This document shows positions 29,335-39,125 of a DNA stretch of 64,000 bases, piece by piece. The notes under the pieces are model-generated. The model did no database searches, was not told the DNA's origin, and saw nothing but the letters and a program-made list of their open reading frames with translations. Both the position numbers and the translations under genes were made by a program. The stretch spans positions 4,649,501 to 4,713,500 of the forward strand of contig NZ_CP016162.1 in NCBI RefSeq assembly GCF_001941865.1. Direction: 5' to 3'. This DNA comes from Pseudomonas alcaliphila JAB1 (lineage in GTDB: Bacteria > Pseudomonadota > Gammaproteobacteria > Pseudomonadales > Pseudomonadaceae). The first letter of the stretch is position 1; each line of letters begins with the position of its first letter.

Positions 29335-30166
29335 GTACGTGCTCTTTGCCATCGGCGTGGGTGTGGGTCTTGGGCGAGGCGTTCGGAGCCTGCTCGGCGT
29401 GATGATCACCTCCGTTGGACGACGCCTCATCTCCAGCATGGTGGTCATCGCCACTCATATCCGAATGGTGACCTGCCTTAGGTGCGGAGCCACCCTCGCT
29501 ATCCGTAGCCGCGGCATCGTGATGACCAGGCTCTCCAGCATCACCTGATCCATGATGGTCATCGCCACCGCCACTATTGTCATGATGGCCAGGCTTGTTG
29601 TCGCCGTGCTGTCCTTCATGGTTATGCATCTGCGTTTCCCCACCACCGTGCTGATGGCCGCCACTGGATGCGACGAGTGTTTGGTATTGCTTGGCATCCA
29701 TCGTCGGCAGTTGGTTGAGGAAGGCAACCATGCCCCAGATGTACTCGTCTCCCATGCTCTTGCCCCACGCAGGCATACCCGTTGCCTTGATGCCATGCTT
29801 GATCACCCAGAACGCTGCTGACGGATTGCCATCGACACCGATCTTGGCGAGGTTGGGGGGCGCAGGATAAAGCGATTGGCTTAGCTCGGTCTCCGCCACA
29901 CCTGGCGCCAAATGACAGCCGATACACATGGAGTTGTAGTTGCCCGCACCGGCGCGAATAAGAGCTTGATCATCCAGGTTGGGAACCTCGATGTCCCGCG
30001 AACGGACTTCGATAGAGCGGTCACGGGCCATCGTGAGAAACGCATGCACTGCAGGAAAATGGGGATCGTCGGCCCCCACGTTGACCACGCCAAAGTAGGC
30101 GCCGGCCAGGACAGCTGTGCTACCGACCACGCCGGCCGCCACCAAAGTTTTAATTGTTCTTTTCAT
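29324..30166 (-). CDS. Monohaem cytochrome c with long His-rich tail
   Basis: A 280-residue exported protein. A signal or anchor segment at about 5-25 leads into a cytochrome c domain with haem motif CIGCH (in NSMCIGCHLAPGV, about residues 81-85) and a likely axial Met in KATGMPAWG. The C-terminal 110 residues are low-complexity with about 30 His plus Gly and Asp (for example GHHDNSGGGDDHHGSGDAG) and would bind metal. It starts 9 bases after copB. Cytochromes of this kind are common in Pseudomonas cop operons, perhaps taking electrons from CopA or from periplasmic Cu(I); this role is inferred. Confidence 0.88.
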   Translation of the reverse strand: MKRTIKTLVAAGVVGSTAVLAGAYFGVVNVGADDPHFPAVHAFLTMARDRSIEVRSRDIEVPNLDDQALIRAGAGNYNSMCIGCHLAPGVAETELSQSLYPAPPNLAKIGVDGNPSAAFWVIKHGIKATGMPAWGKSMGDEYIWGMVAFLNQLPTMDAKQYQTLVASSGGHQHGGGETQMHNHEGQHGDNKPGHHDNSGGGDDHHGSGDAGEPGHHDAAATDSEGGSAPKAGHHSDMSGDDHHAGDEASSNGGDHHAEQAPNASPKTHTHADGKEHVHES

Positions 30167-30175
30167 GTCAGGTTC

Positions 30176-31267
30176 TCAAAACCACATCCGGATACCGGCG
30201 ACAAAACGCGCCTCGTCTACATCACCGCCCTCGTCGCGCACCATGTCTGCCGTGTTGCCATAGGAGCGGCTCCAGGAAACCCCGATATAGGGGGCAAACT
30301 GCCTGACAATCTCGTAACGCAGACGCAAGCCGAGCTCGGTATTTGCCAACCCAGACCCCACACCTCGCTCAGGATCGTTCTTGCCGTAGAAGTTCATTTC
30401 GGCAGTTGGCTGGAGAATCAGCCGGTTGGTCAGCAGAATGTCGTACTCGCCCTCCAGTCGGGCAGCAGTTTGGCCATTCTCGCCGACGAAGGCCGTGGCT
30501 TCGGCCTCAAAGGCGTAAAGCGCCATGCCCTGGATACCGAAGGCGGCCCAAGTCTGCGGCGACTCCGGTTTGAAGTCCTGGCGAACGCCCGCGACGACAT
30601 CCCACCAAGGGCCGATCGAGCGGCCGTACAGCAGCTGTAATTCAGCATCCTCGGTCACGCCGTTGGTACGCTCGCCTTCGGAGCGGAACCAGACCCGGTT
30701 GATATCACCGCCTACCCAGCCCGACGCATCCCAGGCCAGGGTGCTGCCCTCATCTGCGTCCTGGTATTCGAGCTGATCGAGCAGGAAAAAACTGTTGATG
30801 GCGCTGTCGTGAACCTTGTGGCCAGGTAATGGCGGGAAAGCCGCTTGGCGATCAGCATCCGTCAGAACGGGAATCGGCGTACGGCTGGTGGTTCTCGGGG
30901 CTTCAGCGGAGCCATGGTTCATCTTTGAATGATCCATGCCCTCCATCTGTCCTTGCATGGCGCCATGCCCCATCTTGCTGTGATCCATAGCCTGGGCCTT
31001 CTCTTGGCTCTGGCCGTGGCCCATCTGGCTATGATCCATGCTGCCCGAAGCACCCTGCATGGCACCATGGTCCATCTTGCTGTGATCCATGCCCTCCATC
31101 GGCGCTTTGGTAGCGCCGTGGCTCATCTGGCTATGGTCCATCGACATGGTGCCGTGCCCCATTGCCGAATGATCCATTTCTTCCGCAGCCAAAGTAACGC
31201 CGCCGCTGAACGCACTCAGCGACACAGCCAGCGCCAAGAGAGATGGACGTGAAAACCTAGTGGTCAT
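30176..31267 (-). CDS. copB: Copper resistance outer-membrane protein CopB
   Basis: A 363-residue protein. The signal peptide ends near TLAAEE. Then come about 110 residues of Met/His repeats built on MDHSQMGHG and MDHSKM, which bind copper, and a C-terminal beta-barrel (CopB/PcoB family; [29 protein letters not shown], ending in FVAGIRMWF). ATG 31267 gives a proper signal peptide and overlaps the stop of the small gene upstream by 11 bases. CopB is needed with CopA for periplasmic copper detoxification. Confidence 0.93.
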   Translation of the reverse strand: MTTRFSRPSLLALAVSLSAFSGGVTLAAEEMDHSAMGHGTMSMDHSQMSHGATKAPMEGMDHSKMDHGAMQGASGSMDHSQMGHGQSQEKAQAMDHSKMGHGAMQGQMEGMDHSKMNHGSAEAPRTTSRTPIPVLTDADRQAAFPPLPGHKVHDSAINSFFLLDQLEYQDADEGSTLAWDASGWVGGDINRVWFRSEGERTNGVTEDAELQLLYGRSIGPWWDVVAGVRQDFKPESPQTWAAFGIQGMALYAFEAEATAFVGENGQTAARLEGEYDILLTNRLILQPTAEMNFYGKNDPERGVGSGLANTELGLRLRYEIVRQFAPYIGVSWSRSYGNTADMVRDEGGDVDEARFVAGIRMWF

Positions 31268-31568
31268 GGTTCGAACCTGCTTCGGCTTCGGTGCCGCCAT
31301 GCTTATCCATCATGTTTTCGTGATTCATGCCGTCATGCTTCATGTCTCCGTGATCCATGGCGCCATGATCCATCTGCTGGCCAGCGGCCTTGTCTTTCGA
31401 TTGATCTGCAGGCTTGTCACTGGCGTCGGGCGCAGCCGACTCGGCAGCATGTTGTTCGTGCTCGCTGTGCCCCTCACCTGCCAATGACGTCGGCGCGTGC
31501 AGAACAGCCAAAAGACTGAACATCGCTGCGCTGCCAAACAGGGCATTACGCTTCATAAAAGTACTCAT
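31257..31568 (-). CDS. Small Met/His-rich exported protein between copA and copB
   Basis: A 103-residue protein with a signal peptide (about 1-30, ending SLAGE) and a low-complexity mature part rich in His, Met, Asp and Lys ([19 protein letters not shown]), the kind of sequence that chelates copper. I know no established symbol for it. It lies 12 bases behind copA and overlaps copB, so it is a full member of the operon. It could be a copper buffer or a detached repeat segment of CopA or CopB. Confidence 0.75.
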   Translation of the reverse strand: MSTFMKRNALFGSAAMFSLLAVLHAPTSLAGEGHSEHEQHAAESAAPDASDKPADQSKDKAAGQQMDHGAMDHGDMKHDGMNHENMMDKHGGTEAEAGSNHDH

Positions 31569-31580
31569 CAGAAATCTCCT

Positions 31581-33395
31581 TTACTCATCCACACGGACTT
31601 CACGGAACATGCCCATTTCCATGTGGAGCAACAGGTGGCAGTGATAGGCCCAACGTCCCAACGCATCGGCGGTCACCCGATAGCTGCGCTTGGAACCTGG
31701 CGGCATGTCGATGGTGTGTTTACGCACCAGGAAATTGCCGTTCGCATCCTCCAGATCACTCCACATGCCATGAAGATGGATCGGGTGAGTCATCATGGTG
31801 TCGTTGACCAGCGTGATGCGAACACGCTCGCCGTACTTGAGGCGCAGAGGCTCGGCGTCAGAGGACTTGATGCCATCGAAGGACCAGGAGAATTTCTCCA
31901 TGTGCCCGGTAAGGTGCAGCTCGATGGTGCGACTTGGCTCACGCCCGTCCGGATCAGGGAAGGTGCTGCGCAGGTCAGAGTAAGTCAGGACGCGCCGGCC
32001 GTTATCACGCAGGCCGATACCTGGGTCGTCCAGCTTGTGCGTCGGCGTCATGGTCTGCATGTCGACCAAAGGATTGTTGGTCTCTGAGGCCGGGTGTGCC
32101 TGCATGTTGCCAGCCATGCCAGCCATGCCAGCCATGTTTGAATGATCCATTCCGGCCATCTGGCTGTGATCCATACCAGCCATGCCACCCTGCATGCTGC
32201 CATGATCCATGCCCGCCATACTGCCGTGGTCCATTCCGGCCATGCTCCCATGATCCATGCCGCCCATGCTGCCGTGGTCCATGCCCATGTCACCCATGGC
32301 AATCAGTGGGCGCGGGTCAGGGCTTGGTACCGGTGCACTCAACCCTTCCTGTACCGCAAGGGTGCCGCGCGCATAGCCAGTGCGGTCCATGGATTGGGCA
32401 AACACGGTATAGGCCTGTTCGCTGTCTGGTTCGATGATCACGTCGTAGGTCTCGGCCACGGCGATACGGAACTCGTCGACGCTGACCGGTTTGACGTGCA
32501 GACCATCGGCCGCAACCACAGTCATCTTCAGGCCTGGGATGCGCACATCGAAGTACGTCATGGCCGAGGCATTGATGAAACGCAGACGAATCTTCTCGCC
32601 CGGTTTGAATATGCCGGTCCAGTTGCCATCAGGTGCCTGGCCGTTCATCAGGTAGGTGTAGGTGTAGCCACTGACGTCGGCGAGATCAGTCGGGCTCATC
32701 TTCATTTCGGCCCACATCTTACGGTCGGCTACGGCGGCGGACCAACCCATCTCGCTTACGTCATCGATGAAGTCACCAACGGTGCGTTTGTGCTGGTTGT
32801 AGTAGTCCGACTGTTTCTTGAGCTTGGCCAGTACCCGCGTTGGATTTTCATCCGTCCAGTCGCTCAGCAACACGACGTAATCACGGTCGTAACTGAAGGG
32901 CTCGGGCTCCTTGGCATCGATGACCAGCGCACCGTATACGCCGAGCTGCTCCTGGAGCCCAGAATGGCTGTGATACCAGTAGGTGCCGTTCTGGTTGACC
33001 TTGAACTTGTACTCATACATGCCATCAGGGGCGATGCCATGGAAGCTCAGGCCAGGAACACCATCCATGTTCGCCGGCAGGATGATGCCGTGCCAATGGA
33101 TGGAGGTGTCCTCCTTGAGGCGGTTGCGCACGCGCAATGTGACGGTATCGCCTTCGCGCCAACGAAGAATCGGCCCAGGGAGCGAGCCGTTGATGGTCAT
33201 GGCCGTGCGCGCTGCGCCGGTGATGTTCACCGGGGTTTCACCGATGAATAGGTCGAATTCGTTACCAGTCAGTACGTTGGGCTGGCCGGGGCTGTTCACC
33301 GCCCAGACCGGCGTGCGCCACAGGCCAAGTCCGCCGATAATACCGGTGGCTGCCAGGCCTTTGACGAAGGTGCGCCTTGTGGTTTTGCTTTGCAT
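31581..33395 (-). CDS. copA: Periplasmic multicopper oxidase CopA
   Basis: A 604-residue multicopper oxidase. A Tat signal ([13 protein letters not shown]) exports it folded. Copper ligands are in [31 protein letters not shown] and the C-terminal [15 protein letters not shown], so type 1, 2 and 3 centres are complete. A Met/His-rich insert around residues 360-425 carries six-residue repeats of MDHGSM type. It oxidises Cu(I) in the periplasm and binds many copper ions. It is the first gene of copA-small-copB-cytochrome-DUF411, with a box 168 bases upstream. Confidence 0.95.
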   Translation of the reverse strand: MQSKTTRRTFVKGLAATGIIGGLGLWRTPVWAVNSPGQPNVLTGNEFDLFIGETPVNITGAARTAMTINGSLPGPILRWREGDTVTLRVRNRLKEDTSIHWHGIILPANMDGVPGLSFHGIAPDGMYEYKFKVNQNGTYWYHSHSGLQEQLGVYGALVIDAKEPEPFSYDRDYVVLLSDWTDENPTRVLAKLKKQSDYYNQHKRTVGDFIDDVSEMGWSAAVADRKMWAEMKMSPTDLADVSGYTYTYLMNGQAPDGNWTGIFKPGEKIRLRFINASAMTYFDVRIPGLKMTVVAADGLHVKPVSVDEFRIAVAETYDVIIEPDSEQAYTVFAQSMDRTGYARGTLAVQEGLSAPVPSPDPRPLIAMGDMGMDHGSMGGMDHGSMAGMDHGSMAGMDHGSMQGGMAGMDHSQMAGMDHSNMAGMAGMAGNMQAHPASETNNPLVDMQTMTPTHKLDDPGIGLRDNGRRVLTYSDLRSTFPDPDGREPSRTIELHLTGHMEKFSWSFDGIKSSDAEPLRLKYGERVRITLVNDTMMTHPIHLHGMWSDLEDANGNFLVRKHTIDMPPGSKRSYRVTADALGRWAYHCHLLLHMEMGMFREVRVDE

Positions 33396-33562
33396 GCCGT
33401 TTTGTCCAATCCGTCAAATGAGCCGGTGATGGTGTGCCCGGTCTCGGGTTCATGGCTGCTTCAATGTCGGGGATTTACCCCTCAACTTTCCACGTCGGTG
33501 CATTGCACAAGCCTTACCGACGATGAGCAGTATGAAACTGCCATATCCCAACCATCCGGGTG

Positions 33563-33578
33563 ATTACATTTCTGTAAG
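33563..33578. promoter_or_regulatory. Metal two-component box before copA (site F)
   Basis: ATTACA-TTTC-TGTAAG, one base from perfect symmetry, 168 bases upstream of copA and 11 bases beyond the stop of the PtrA-like gene. CopR encoded at 42349 is the likely binder. Confidence 0.7.
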
Positions 33579-33588
33579 GTAGATGACT

Positions 33589-33795
33589 TCAGCAGTTGGT
33601 GTGCTCTGCTTGCTCGGTTGGACTGCTGGCTACAGGAGCCTCAACTTTCTGCTGCTGGGCCACCCGGTAGGCCTCCAGAGACGTCTGGCGTGCCTGCTCC
33701 ATGCGCGCGAAGGTTCGGTCAGCACCACCTTCAGCCATTGCCAAGCTGGAGATGCTCAGAGCAGTAACTACAAGCAGAGCTTTGATCGATTTCAT
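33589..33795 (-). CDS. Small exported protein, PtrA-like
   Basis: A 68-residue protein: signal peptide ending SLAMAEGG, mature start AEGGADRTFARMEQARQ typical of the PtrA N-terminal family, then a short tail with one Cys as last residue (EHTNC). ATG 33795 is preceded by GAGG at a good distance and gives the family length. PtrA in P. aeruginosa is copper-induced through CopR and was first described as a repressor of type III secretion. A box lies 105 bases upstream. It reads into the copA control region on the same strand. Confidence 0.8.
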   Translation of the reverse strand: MKSIKALLVVTALSISSLAMAEGGADRTFARMEQARQTSLEAYRVAQQQKVEAPVASSPTEQAEHTNC

Positions 33796-33900
33796 TTTGG
33801 GTATTCCTCGTAAGTTAAGTGGTCCCTGCAACTGCAGAGGCCGAGCTTTAGGCTCGATGTCACGTTAACTAAGAGGGCCTGTCAGCAACCTGAGCCGAAC

Positions 33901-33916
33901 ATTACAGTTCTGTCAG
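33901..33916. promoter_or_regulatory. Metal two-component box before PtrA-like gene (site G)
   Basis: ATTACA-GTTC-TGTCAG: exact left arm, right arm four of six. It lies 105 bases before ATG 33795. Confidence 0.55.
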
Positions 33917-33979
33917 GTTGCTATTTCTTTCGGGTATCCGGATTAAGTGGTTGATGGGCCTTCCAGCCCCATCCAACCC

Positions 33980-34783
33980 TTAGTCCTTCCAGAAGGTTGA
34001 TAGATCGACACCGAAGTTCTTCTCAGGCTCGGGGAGTCCCATGTTGTAGGTCATGGTGGCTCTGCCCAGAAACGGGGATTCCTTGACTTGTGGCGCCTTC
34101 TTCTTGTGCTTGGTGGTATAGAGCATCCGGGCTCGCATTACCTCGAACGAATAGCCCCGGCCATCACGGTTTTTGTCCTTGGCTAGGCGGTTTATCGACT
34201 ACGTGAAAGCGTTGGTGATCGGGATGTCGGTCTCAAAGTAGGTCAGCATCTCTTCACGCCAGCCACTGACGGCGCTGACGAGATCCTTCCAAACCTCCTT
34301 CTGCCCCTGAGGGATGTTGTCAATCCAGGTGGCGAGAGCCTGTTCGGCACCACGCCGATTGGTACAGTCCCAGATATGGTAGAAGCGCTCCTTGTGCTCG
34401 TAAGCCGCCAAGAGCTGGGGGGAATGCTCCTGTCCAGGTCTCCATGATGAGCCGTTCGCGGTCTGAAACGTCGTGAGCGCGCTTCAGCAGGATTTTCCGG
34501 TCACCTTTGAGGGTCCGGCGCTGATTGGGCTTCAACTCCTTCCTTAGGCCTTTGCGGATCTTCTCTAAGGCCTCGTTGGCCATGCGCACGACGTGGAACT
34601 TATCGACCACGATACGGGCCTGTGGCAGCACCGTCTGGAAGGCGCGGCGGTAGGGCTCCACATGTCCATGCTGACGATCTCGACCTGGTGGCGGTTGGCC
34701 ATGCTCATGAGGCGTCTTGTCACCCTCTCTTGCTGACGACCGGGTAGCAGGTCCAGCAGGGTGCGCTCTTCCAGATTGGTTAG
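33980..34783 (-). pseudogene. Dead ISL3-family transposase remnant
   Basis: Pieces of one DDE transposase of the ISL3 type lie in two frames: the 5' piece (NLEERTLLDLLPGRQQERV to MDMWSP) shifts at about 34665 into YRRAFQTVLPQARIVVDKFH, shifts again at about 34430 into AAYEHKERFYHIWDCTNRRG, and then meets TAG at 34199-34201 where family members would read through (NAFT-stop-SINRLAKDKNRDGRG). The frame ends in STFWKD at 33980. The N-terminal domain is missing. Two frameshifts, one stop and a 5' truncation make it inactive. It marks the seam between the copper operon and the lspA-merR operon. No terminal repeats were found. Confidence 0.85.
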
Positions 34784-34917
34784 GATGCAGCAGAGCCCTT
34801 GGCAGCAGTCGTGCATCAGGAACGTACAGCTGGCTCATGAAGGCGTGCCGCCTTATCAAGGCCCAGGACGCGCCTATTCCGGAAGTCAAGCATGCGATAG
34901 CGAAGACGCTAGGCGAT

Positions 34918-35439
34918 TCAGCGGCGGCGGCTGCCTGGTTGATGTCGTATTTCCGCCCAAATAAAGAGGGCGACACCGAGGAAGATCCATACGTCCGCTA
35001 GGTTGAACGATGGCCAGTGCCACTGGGCATAGTGAAAATCGAGAAAATCCTCTACGTAGCCTAACCGCAAGCGATCTGCGACATTGCCCAACGCGCCGCC
35101 GAGGATCGCACTGAGGGCGAGCCGATAACTCAGTACGCGTGGTGAACGCCAAAGCCAGTACACCAGTAATATCGAGATAACCAGGGCCAGTCCGATGAAA
35201 AGCGGCTGCTGCCAACCGCCGACATCCGCGAGAAAGCTGAAGGCCGCCCCCGTATTGTGGCGGTGGACCCAATTGAAGAAGGGTGCGGCAGGCACGCTTT
35301 CACCATGCGCTAGCATGGTGCTGGCAAGGTACTTGCTCGCCTGATCGACAAACAGTAACAGGAGCGAGAGCCACAGCCAGCGCATCGCCTTTCCCGGCTC
35401 GTGGGCTTTCTCTGCGAGCCGACTGCCATAAGTAGACAT
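34918..35439 (-). CDS. lspA: Signal peptidase II (accessory copy in metal operon)
   Basis: A 173-residue lipoprotein signal peptidase with four helices, the catalytic Asp motifs GNVADRLRLGYVEDFLDFH and FNLADVWIFLG, and NTGAAFSFL. ATG 35439 has GGAGG upstream; an in-frame start seven codons earlier exists. It is the last gene of a leftward unit CDF - ZIP - lnt - lspA controlled by a divergent MerR regulator. LspA-type proteins are known in Pb-resistance operons (PbrC/PbrBC). The chromosome should carry another copy in its ileS neighbourhood, outside this window. Confidence 0.9.
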   Translation of the reverse strand: MSTYGSRLAEKAHEPGKAMRWLWLSLLLLFVDQASKYLASTMLAHGESVPAAPFFNWVHRHNTGAAFSFLADVGGWQQPLFIGLALVISILLVYWLWRSPRVLSYRLALSAILGGALGNVADRLRLGYVEDFLDFHYAQWHWPSFNLADVWIFLGVALFIWAEIRHQPGSRRR

Positions 35440-35492
35440 ATCCCCTTCCTCCTGACCCAATCTAGAATTTGCTCGCTGCTAAATAACAAGCG

Positions 35493-37070
35493 TCATGTAC
35501 CCAACCGATGATGCCGACGAATTCGACGGAGCAGGAGCAGGCCGAGTCCGAGTGCGGTCAGGCCAAGGACAGGCCAATCCCGCCAGCGCACATAAGGGGG
35601 CGCGCCAGTTCGCGGTGTCACTTCGGCGCTGAGGGTGGCCACTTCGAACTGCGGAGCACGCTTGAGCACTTTGCCCTCATGATTGATGGCTGCTGTGATA
35701 CCGGTGTTCGTGGCTCGAAGAAGGTCACGTCCGGTTTCGATGGCACGCATGCGTGCCATCTGGAAATGCTGGAGGGGGCCGAGCGAGCTGCCGAACCAGG
35801 CATCGTTGCTGACATTCACCAGTAACTGCGCTTCGGGCAGAAGCTCAGTGACTTCGGCACCAAAGACCGCCTCGTAGCAGATGAGTGCCCCTACGGGCAC
35901 CCCTGCTGCATTCAGGACGTGCGCTTCCCGTCCCGGTGTGAAGTCGGACATGGGCGCCCCGAGCACGTCGAGGGCCGACCCCAAAAGATCCCGAAACGGA
36001 ACATATTCACCGAAGGGCACCAGGTGGCGTTTGTAGTAGAAGCCTGAGGGATCGGAGAGGCTTACCACGGCGTTGTAGGTACGGCCCTCCGCCTCGCGTA
36101 CCGGGACGCCAATCATTAACGATGTGCCTGCCTGATCGGCTAACGCCTCAAGCTCAGCAAGATATGCTTTGGCCTGGTCATGCCACATCGGGATTGCCGC
36201 TTCTGGCCAGATCACGATATCGGCTCCGAGATGCTGCGCGGTAAGCGCCTGATAGCGCTCAAGTGTGATGTCCCGGTATCTCGGGTCCCATTTCTTGTCT
36301 TGCGCGATGTTTCCTTGCAAGAGGACGACATCGATCGGGTCAGCGGCTGGCTGCGTCCATTCACGATCCAGCAGTTGCAAGCCGGCGAGGGTAGCGACTA
36401 ACACGGCACCGACTACCGCAGCACGGCGCAGGCTTGGCCCCTGGACAACCCAGGCAAGCCCGCCAGCGAGAAGTGCCACCAGTAAACTCACGCCAAGCAC
36501 GCCAAAGACGGGAGCGATAGTGGCAAGTGTGGTGTCGGTCTGGCTGTAGCCAATGAAGAGCCAGGGAAAGCCGGTCAAGAACCAGGTGCGCATCCATTCA
36601 CTCAGCACCCATGCCGCAGGTAGCCCTAGCCAGAGTGCCATTGCATCCATCTCAGGGCGCAGGCAGCGCACGAGGTACGCGACGCCCCATGGAAAGAGGG
36701 CGAGCAGCGAGACAAAGGCCGCCGTGACTAACACCGCCACCACGGGGCCATTGCCGTACTGGCTAATGCTGATAAAGACCCAGGAGACACCCACGCCGAA
36801 GTAGCCAAGGCCAAAGAGGTAGGCCGACCACAGCGCCTGACGCCTTGAAGACTGCGCGGTCAGGACAAAAAATGTTGCCAGAGCGATCACCGCAAGCCAT
36901 GCCCAGCCCACAGGGGCAAAGGCAAGCGGCATGGCGCCTCCAGCAAGTAGAGCCATCCCCCCTGTCAGAAGCGGCTTATAGCGCACGCCCGTGTATAGGC
37001 TAGAGGGTAGCGCGCACTTATCACCCAATGCTCTCTCGCCTCCGAATCCAGGATCAACCCTGTGGCTCAT
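35493..37070 (-). CDS. lnt: Apolipoprotein N-acyltransferase (accessory copy)
   Basis: A 525-residue membrane enzyme with N-terminal helices and a nitrilase domain. The Glu-Lys-Cys triad is visible: IVIWPEAAIPMW, the Lys stretch near FYYKRHLVPFGEYVP, and ALICYEAVFGAE. It N-acylates lipoproteins after LspA cleavage. The gene lies 53 bases upstream of lspA on the same strand. An lnt-lspA pair inside a metal operon is notable, and suggests that a lipoprotein or envelope change is part of the resistance. Confidence 0.9.
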   Translation of the reverse strand: MSHRVDPGFGGERALGDKCALPSSLYTGVRYKPLLTGGMALLAGGAMPLAFAPVGWAWLAVIALATFFVLTAQSSRRQALWSAYLFGLGYFGVGVSWVFISISQYGNGPVVAVLVTAAFVSLLALFPWGVAYLVRCLRPEMDAMALWLGLPAAWVLSEWMRTWFLTGFPWLFIGYSQTDTTLATIAPVFGVLGVSLLVALLAGGLAWVVQGPSLRRAAVVGAVLVATLAGLQLLDREWTQPAADPIDVVLLQGNIAQDKKWDPRYRDITLERYQALTAQHLGADIVIWPEAAIPMWHDQAKAYLAELEALADQAGTSLMIGVPVREAEGRTYNAVVSLSDPSGFYYKRHLVPFGEYVPFRDLLGSALDVLGAPMSDFTPGREAHVLNAAGVPVGALICYEAVFGAEVTELLPEAQLLVNVSNDAWFGSSLGPLQHFQMARMRAIETGRDLLRATNTGITAAINHEGKVLKRAPQFEVATLSAEVTPRTGAPPYVRWRDWPVLGLTALGLGLLLLRRIRRHHRLGT

Positions 37071-37226
37071 GCTTTCTTGCTCCGCTTAATCAAGCTGCGT
37101 CAATTCATTCGGCCGGCTGGCCAGGGTGGCAAAGTGAATGTTTCTGGACTCGACTAGGTGCGCCGTAAGCTGGGAGCTGCTTCGTATTCGGCCAGCACGA
37201 CAGTGGCTGTGTTGGGGAGCAGTACG

Positions 37227-37988
37227 TTAGCTTTGCGATACCACCCCTTCCAAGCCCGCTGATACCAGAACGAACAGGACGAAGCCGCCTATGAAAGCCA
37301 GCGGTGAGATGTGCGTATCGTCACCGCTCTCGTGAGCCTCGGAGACCATATCTTCGATGGCAGCGACCGTGAGAAGGCCTGCCGTGAACGTCAGTGCCGC
37401 TAGCTTAAATGCCTCCGGCTGGTTCCTGAGTACGAAGTAAGCAAAGACGGCTGCCGAGAGCACAGGAATCGCGAAGGAAGCAGAGAGCAGTATCCGCTTG
37501 CTACGAGGGATTCCTTTATCTTTCATGGTGGCGATCGTCGCAAAGCCCTCAGGAACATCGGCGAGAACCTGACCCGCCGCCAGGATTATCGCGACCGACG
37601 GTGAGACCGCCGACCCCGCCCCGATCAGGAGGCCATCGCTGAACAGGTCGATGGATACGGCGATATAGATCATCCAGACACTCGTCTGACCGCCTTCTCC
37701 CTGCTGGCCTTGTCGCTTCTGGAGACTCTCAACGAGCTTCTCGATACCTACGTAAGCAATGCCGCCCAGCGCGAAAGCGAGGGCGATTACCCAGGCTGAG
37801 AGGTTCTCTAGCACGCGCGGCATGATTTCAACCGCCACCACCGCAATGACGAGGCCGGCAGCGCCGTGAAGGGCGTAATTGAGACGGCGCCCGGTAGTTC
37901 GGGAGGCCTCCGCAGCGAGCCCACCACTAAAATTGCCTAAGGCGGGCAACAGCGCCAGGCCGAGTACCAGCCAGATACTATCCATCAT
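37227..37988 (-). CDS. ZIP-family metal transporter
   Basis: A 253-residue membrane protein with about eight helices and ZIP metal-site motifs in helices 4 and 5 (SIDLFSDGLLIGAG and DVPEGFATIA). The variable loop is short and has no long His run. ZIP proteins bring divalent metal into the cytoplasm, yet ZIP-like proteins in Pb/Cd islands are frequent; direction and ion are unknown here. It lies between lnt and the CDF gene on the same strand. Confidence 0.88.
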   Translation of the reverse strand: MMDSIWLVLGLALLPALGNFSGGLAAEASRTTGRRLNYALHGAAGLVIAVVAVEIMPRVLENLSAWVIALAFALGGIAYVGIEKLVESLQKRQGQQGEGGQTSVWMIYIAVSIDLFSDGLLIGAGSAVSPSVAIILAAGQVLADVPEGFATIATMKDKGIPRSKRILLSASFAIPVLSAAVFAYFVLRNQPEAFKLAALTFTAGLLTVAAIEDMVSEAHESGDDTHISPLAFIGGFVLFVLVSAGLEGVVSQS

Positions 37989-38130
37989 CTTCCTTCCTTG
38001 GTTGATTCCTAGATACGCTACCTTGCTGGCTCCGAGCCTTCGCGCTATATGCTGTCGTTCAGGCCTAGCGCGCTTGTACAGCCACTTCGATCAAGTGTCC
38101 CAGGCATCGATAGCTGCGTACCGTGCAGCC

Positions 38131-39051
38131 TCACCCCTTGAGCGCCAGGATGCGCCGAGCGCCGTTGAGGACGATCAGGCCCACGATGGTACCGATAATC
38201 AGGTCAGGGTAGCTGGACCCCGTCCAGGCGACCAAGGCACCGGCGGCGATGACGCCCATGTTGATCACCACATCATTGGCCGAGAATATCCAGCTTGCCT
38301 TCATATGCGCGCCGCCTTCGCGGTGCTTGGATATCAACAGCAGGCAACCGGTATTGGCGATCAACGCGACGAAGGCGATCGCCATCATCATCAGCGATTC
38401 AGGCTCACTACCGAAAACAAAGCGTCGCACCACCTCGACGAGTACGCCGATAGCCAAAATCAGTTGCAGTACCCCTGCCAGATGCGCGGCACGTACCTGC
38501 ATTTTCGCACTGCGCCCTACGGCATAGAGAGCCAGGCCATAGACGGCTGCATCGGCAAACATATCCAGGGAATCAGCGATCAGGCCGGTAGACTGGGCGA
38601 TCAGGCCAGCAGTCATTTCCACCACGAACATGATCGCATTGATACCGAGCAACACGCGCAGAGTGCCTGACTCCTGCGTAGCAGAGACTGCCGAGCTCTC
38701 AGCGGCCTTGATCGTCTCTGGGTCGGCAATGACGGTTTCCTGAAGAGAGGCGCCTAGCCCCAAGGTCGCCAGTTTCGCGGTAATGGGCTCAGCCTCGCCG
38801 TCATGCACGACCTCCAATCGGCGGTTCGACAAGTCGAAGGACAGCGTTCGAATCTCATCAAAGCCGTTCAGCGCCAAGCGGATCATCCGTTCTTCTGAGG
38901 GACAATCCATCTTCGGCACAGCATACACGCTGACCCATTCCCCTGACGCTTCGGAGGAGACCGGCATATCGGTATCCGCTGCAGGCGTTGCATCGCAGCT
39001 ACATGGGCCACCACAGGCTTTACTCACGATACGGCTCCAGTTAACCAACAT
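38131..39051 (-). CDS. Cation efflux protein (CDF) with N-terminal HMA domain
   Basis: A 306-residue protein. Residues 1-110 hold Cys-rich CGGPCSCD and a heavy-metal-associated domain with MDCPSEE; residues 125-306 are the six-helix CDF core with DSLDMFADAAVYGLALYAVG and SANDVVINMGVIAAG, where the two Asp/Asn pairs form the transport site. The HMA-CDF fusion is typical of Pb/Cd-type islands. It is the first gene of the leftward operon and is controlled by the MerR-type site at 39070-39093. Confidence 0.88.
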   Translation of the reverse strand: MLVNWSRIVSKACGGPCSCDATPAADTDMPVSSEASGEWVSVYAVPKMDCPSEERMIRLALNGFDEIRTLSFDLSNRRLEVVHDGEAEPITAKLATLGLGASLQETVIADPETIKAAESSAVSATQESGTLRVLLGINAIMFVVEMTAGLIAQSTGLIADSLDMFADAAVYGLALYAVGRSAKMQVRAAHLAGVLQLILAIGVLVEVVRRFVFGSEPESLMMMAIAFVALIANTGCLLLISKHREGGAHMKASWIFSANDVVINMGVIAAGALVAWTGSSYPDLIIGTIVGLIVLNGARRILALKG

Positions 39052-39069
39052 AGATTGCTAGTATTAAAA

Positions 39070-39093
39070 ACTATATAGCTACTATAAGGTCAA
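39070..39093 (-). promoter_or_regulatory. MerR-type operator/promoter for the CDF operon
   Basis: On the minus strand TTGACC (39093-39088) is a -35 box, and the long spacer holds a dyad ACCTTATAGT-AGCT-ATATAGT (39090-39070). This matches the layout of PbrR/CadR operators. It lies between the CDF start and the divergent regulator. Confidence 0.8.
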
Positions 39094-39125
39094 TGGGACA
39101 GATGATCCGTTGAGGAGTAAGCCTG

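Noticed and set aside
34826..34980. Plus-strand frame MKACRLIKAQDAPIPEVKH near the lspA end
   Set aside because: It starts in the IS remnant and runs antisense into lspA; no family was recognised.
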